Shown here piece by piece: positions 61,804 to 64,000 of a stretch of 64,000 bases of DNA. The position numbers and the translations under genes are program-made. This DNA comes from Arthrobacter terrae (GTDB taxonomy: Bacteria; Actinomycetota; Actinomycetes; Actinomycetales; Micrococcaceae): NCBI RefSeq assembly GCF_015708085.1, contig NZ_JADNYM010000002.1, forward strand, positions 124,001 to 188,000, given 5' to 3'. A model generated the notes under the pieces. It saw only the letters and a program-made list of their open reading frames with translations. It ran no database searches and had not been told where the DNA came from. Each line of letters begins with the position of its first letter. Position 1 is the first letter of the stretch.

Positions 61804-63011
61804 GTAAAAGTCTTCAGGACCGGGTGCTGAACCTGATTTCCACACCGGAGCTTGTTGATCTCACGTCCCGGCTCGTGGCAGCAGGAGGCGAAAACCCGGG
61901 CGGGACTGAGGAAGGAACCGTCGCGGTACTTCAGGCGTCCTGCCGGGATGCGGGGCTGGAAACCAGCACGGCAGCCGTGGCCCCGGGGCGGCCGAATTTC
62001 ACGGCCGTGCTGCCGGGCGGAAATTCGCCGGGTTTTCTGTTCCTTGGCCATTCCGATGTGGTGCCCGCTGGTGCCGGCTGGGAGCATCCGCCGTTTGATC
62101 CGATCGTCCGCGCCGGCCGGCTGTACGGCCGCGGTTCCACGGATATGAAAGGCGGACTCGCCGCCGTCGTCATTGCCTTGAAAGCGCTCAAGGAAGCGCA
62201 CGTGCAGCTGCCCGGAGATGTGGCGCTGGCCTGCACGGTGGATGAGGAGGATCTGGGCCTGGGGATCCGGGCGTTCACGGCGTCCGCGTCGGCCGGAACC
62301 TATGACGCCTGCGTAGTTGCAGAACCAACCGATCTGACGGTGGTCATCGGCTGCCGCGGGGACAGTTACCTGGAGCTTACGGTCACCGGCCGGTCTGCCC
62401 ACTCCGGCAGGCCTGCCGACGGGCGGAACGCGATCGATGCCGCCGCCGGCATTCTGCTCCTGATCCGTGCGGACCAGGAGCAGCTCCAACGGACACAGGA
62501 CCCATTGCTGGGGGCCGGCAGCTGGAACACCGGTCTGATTCACGGCGGCACCGGCACGTCCATGGTCGCCGCTGAATGTGCCCTTTCCATCGACCGGCGG
62601 CTGATGCCGGATGAGGATGCAGGCATGATCCTGACCCAGCTGATGGAGCGGATCGAAGGCTCCGGCCTTACCGGGGACGGCATCAGCGTCCGCGGCGGAA
62701 TAGCCATGGAAATGCCCGGGTTCCGTACCCCCGTCGATCACCCCCTGGTCCGCGGCGCAGTAGCAGCGGTGCGCGAGGGCTGCGCCGGCGCGGAACCGGA
62801 CGAATCGAATCCTGATCCGGTGGTCGGTGGTTGGAGTGCCGCCTGCGATGGCGGCTTCATTGCCCGCGATCTGGGGGTGCCGACTATTGTGCTGGGCCCT
62901 GGCGGTCTCAATGATCAGGCCCACCAGATAAATGAGTCCGTGCGCATTGCCGACCTCGCCGTTGCTGCCCGCGCCTATGCGCTAATGATTCTCCGGCATG
63001 GATTTTCCTGA
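61800..63011 (+). CDS. M20-family deacylase (ArgE/DapE type)
   Basis: 403 residues from GTG 61800 (GTGA overlap). Metal ligands: LFLGHSDVVPAG (H, D), YGRGSTDMKGGLAAV (D), VDEEDLG (E,E), and AEPTDL (E); the lid domain has TGRSAHSGRPADGRNAI. The C-terminal His is in DQAHQINESV. It hydrolyses an N-acyl amino acid; by position it could deacetylate the ring-opened product of the M24 enzyme. Confidence 0.9.
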   Translation: MSKSLQDRVLNLISTPELVDLTSRLVAAGGENPGGTEEGTVAVLQASCRDAGLETSTAAVAPGRPNFTAVLPGGNSPGFLFLGHSDVVPAGAGWEHPPFDPIVRAGRLYGRGSTDMKGGLAAVVIALKALKEAHVQLPGDVALACTVDEEDLGLGIRAFTASASAGTYDACVVAEPTDLTVVIGCRGDSYLELTVTGRSAHSGRPADGRNAIDAAAGILLLIRADQEQLQRTQDPLLGAGSWNTGLIHGGTGTSMVAAECALSIDRRLMPDEDAGMILTQLMERIEGSGLTGDGISVRGGIAMEMPGFRTPVDHPLVRGAVAAVREGCAGAEPDESNPDPVVGGWSAACDGGFIARDLGVPTIVLGPGGLNDQAHQINESVRIADLAVAARAYALMILRHGFS

Positions 63012-63016
63012 AGAGA

Positions 63017-63061
63017 ACTTGCCGCAACGACAGCTTCCGCAAAGACAGCTTCCTCAAAGAC
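63017..63061 (+). repeat. Three degenerate 15-bp repeats upstream of the MHS transporter
   Basis: Units start at 63017, 63032 and 63047; the last two (AGCTTCCGCAAAGAC, AGCTTCCTCAAAGAC) differ by one base, the first is degenerate. Confidence 0.85.
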
Positions 63062-63096
63062 AAAGGCGTCACCTCGTTACCGAGAAGGAGAAACTG

Positions 63097-64000
63097 ATGA
63101 CTGACTCAACGTACGGCCGGATACCGGTGCTGGATCCCGATGGCGCGCGGGCAGACCTGACCGATGGAAAGGACATGCCGCCCGAGGAGCGAAAAGAATT
63201 ACGAAAGGCAATCGCCGGCTCCGCCTTGGGCAACGCCGTCGAATGGTTTGACTACGCGGTGTATGGATATTTGGCCGTGTACATGGTGCGGATATTCTTC
63301 GGCGAACAGGGCCAAAACGGGCTTGGCCTCTTCGCCGTCTTCGCCATTCTTGCCATTTCCTTCTTCGTCCGCCCGCTCGGCGGTATCATTCTGGGCCCGA
63401 TGGGAGACAAGATCGGCCGGCAGAAGGTGCTGGTCTTTACCATCACCATGATGACGCTGGCCACCGCGGCCATCGGAATCCTGCCGACCTTCGATCAGGT
63501 AGGCTATGTCTCCCCGGTTTTGCTGCTGCTGTGCCGGCTGGTGCAGGGATTTTCCACCGGTGGAGAGTACGGCGGTGCCGCGGTTTTCATGGCCGAACAC
63601 GCCCCGGACAAACGACGCGGCTTTTACGGTGCATTCCTTGAATTCGGCACGCTCGCCGGCACCGTCGCCGGAGCCACCCTGTGCACCGTGATGATCGTGG
63701 TGGTCGGTGACGCGGGCATGCTGGCCGGCTGGTGGCGGCTGCCGTTCCTGCTGACCCTTCCGCTCGGTTTGACAGCCCTGTGGATAAGAACGCGGCTGAA
63801 GGAACCGCGGGTCTTTACCGAGGCCGCTCAAAACGATGAAATCGCCAAGCGGCCCTTCCTGGATCTGTTCCGATACAACTGGCGCCAGATACTGATCCTG
63901 ACCGGGTTCGTAGTGCTGCTCAACGTGGCCTACTACCTGATTTTGGCGTATATGCCTTCGTACCTGAGCAAGAATCTGGGCCACGATACCGCGACCAGCA
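63097..64000 (+). CDS. MHS-family metabolite:H+ symporter (3' end outside window)
   Basis: First ~301 residues of an MFS transporter. GSALGNAVEWFDYAVYGYLA and GDKIGRQKVLVFTITMM, GFSTGGEYGGAAVFMAEHAP are MHS (ProP/ShiA-like) signatures. The ATG follows GAAGGAG. It is the probable uptake system for the operon's substrate; ProP-type MHS members transport betaines and ectoines. The gene runs off the window. Confidence 0.9.
   Translation, partial: MTDSTYGRIPVLDPDGARADLTDGKDMPPEERKELRKAIAGSALGNAVEWFDYAVYGYLAVYMVRIFFGEQGQNGLGLFAVFAILAISFFVRPLGGIILGPMGDKIGRQKVLVFTITMMTLATAAIGILPTFDQVGYVSPVLLLLCRLVQGFSTGGEYGGAAVFMAEHAPDKRRGFYGAFLEFGTLAGTVAGATLCTVMIVVVGDAGMLAGWWRLPFLLTLPLGLTALWIRTRLKEPRVFTEAAQNDEIAKRPFLDLFRYNWRQILILTGFVVLLNVAYYLILAYMPSYLSKNLGHDTATS

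Noticed and set aside
61197-62924. 575-codon minus-strand ORF
   Set aside because: Antisense to two well-recognised genes (aminotransferase and M20 deacylase); no domain.

Overview
The window is a GC-rich actinobacterial chromosome segment. Its protein families, two FemX-type peptidoglycan-bridge ligase genes in tandem, a GlxR/Crp regulator, a MarP-like protease, a DUF222-HNH gene and the SRP RNA-dnaX-recR-ask order all point to the Micrococcaceae (Arthrobacter-like). That placement is an inference; no 16S rRNA gene is present. Genes are densely packed and no stretch above 300 bases lacks a gene. There is no CRISPR array, insertion sequence or prophage.

Layout. 1-5.0 kb: end of a sugar-uptake and alpha-galactosidase locus (two ABC permeases, DeoR regulator, GH36 enzyme). 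5.1-17.3 kb: aroQ, a MarP-like protease, two FemX-type genes, GlxR-type regulator, an SRPBCC protein, a monocarboxylate symporter with its DUF3311 partner, then tgt, a pyridoxal kinase, a YhhQ-type queuosine-precursor transporter and a FrnE-type oxidoreductase. 17.3-28.2 kb: a glycoside-catabolism island. On the minus strand lie a GH5-like enzyme, an ABC importer and a ROK repressor; diverging on the plus strand are two xylose-isomerase-like TIM-barrel enzymes flanking two Gfo/Idh/MocA dehydrogenases. Both promoters carry nearly the same 24-bp dyad over the -35 box, which ties the two halves into one regulon. 28.3-33.4 kb: TetR, LytR_C, HAD and MpaB-family genes and a tRNA-Ser. 33.5-40.2 kb: DUF222-HNH gene, SRP RNA, dnaX, recR, ask.

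40.2-53.4 kb: two paralogous mini-proteins, an OhrR-like MarR gene coupled to a 3-methyladenine-glycosylase-like gene behind an 18-bp palindrome, DUF503, purSQL, several small enzymes, a degenerate locus with two retropepsin-like fragments, purA and a 2-hydroxyacid dehydrogenase. 53.4-64 kb: a catabolic operon for an amino compound: class III aminotransferase, 1008-residue FAD/Fe-S dehydrogenase, succinate-semialdehyde-type dehydrogenase, creatinase-like M24 hydrolase, HTH-less MocR-like aminotransferase, M20 deacylase and an MHS transporter cut by the window end. Gene content resembles ectoine degradation (DoeA/DoeD/DoeC logic) with M20 in the deacetylase slot. Two promoters share an ATTGT-NN-ACAAT operator.

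The strongest candidates for little-described biology are (i) the ROK-controlled oxidoreductase/TIM-barrel island, which fits oxidative 3-keto-glycoside cleavage, and (ii) the ectoine-like catabolic operon. Short tandem repeats of 14-15 bp recur between genes and are a second theme of the window.
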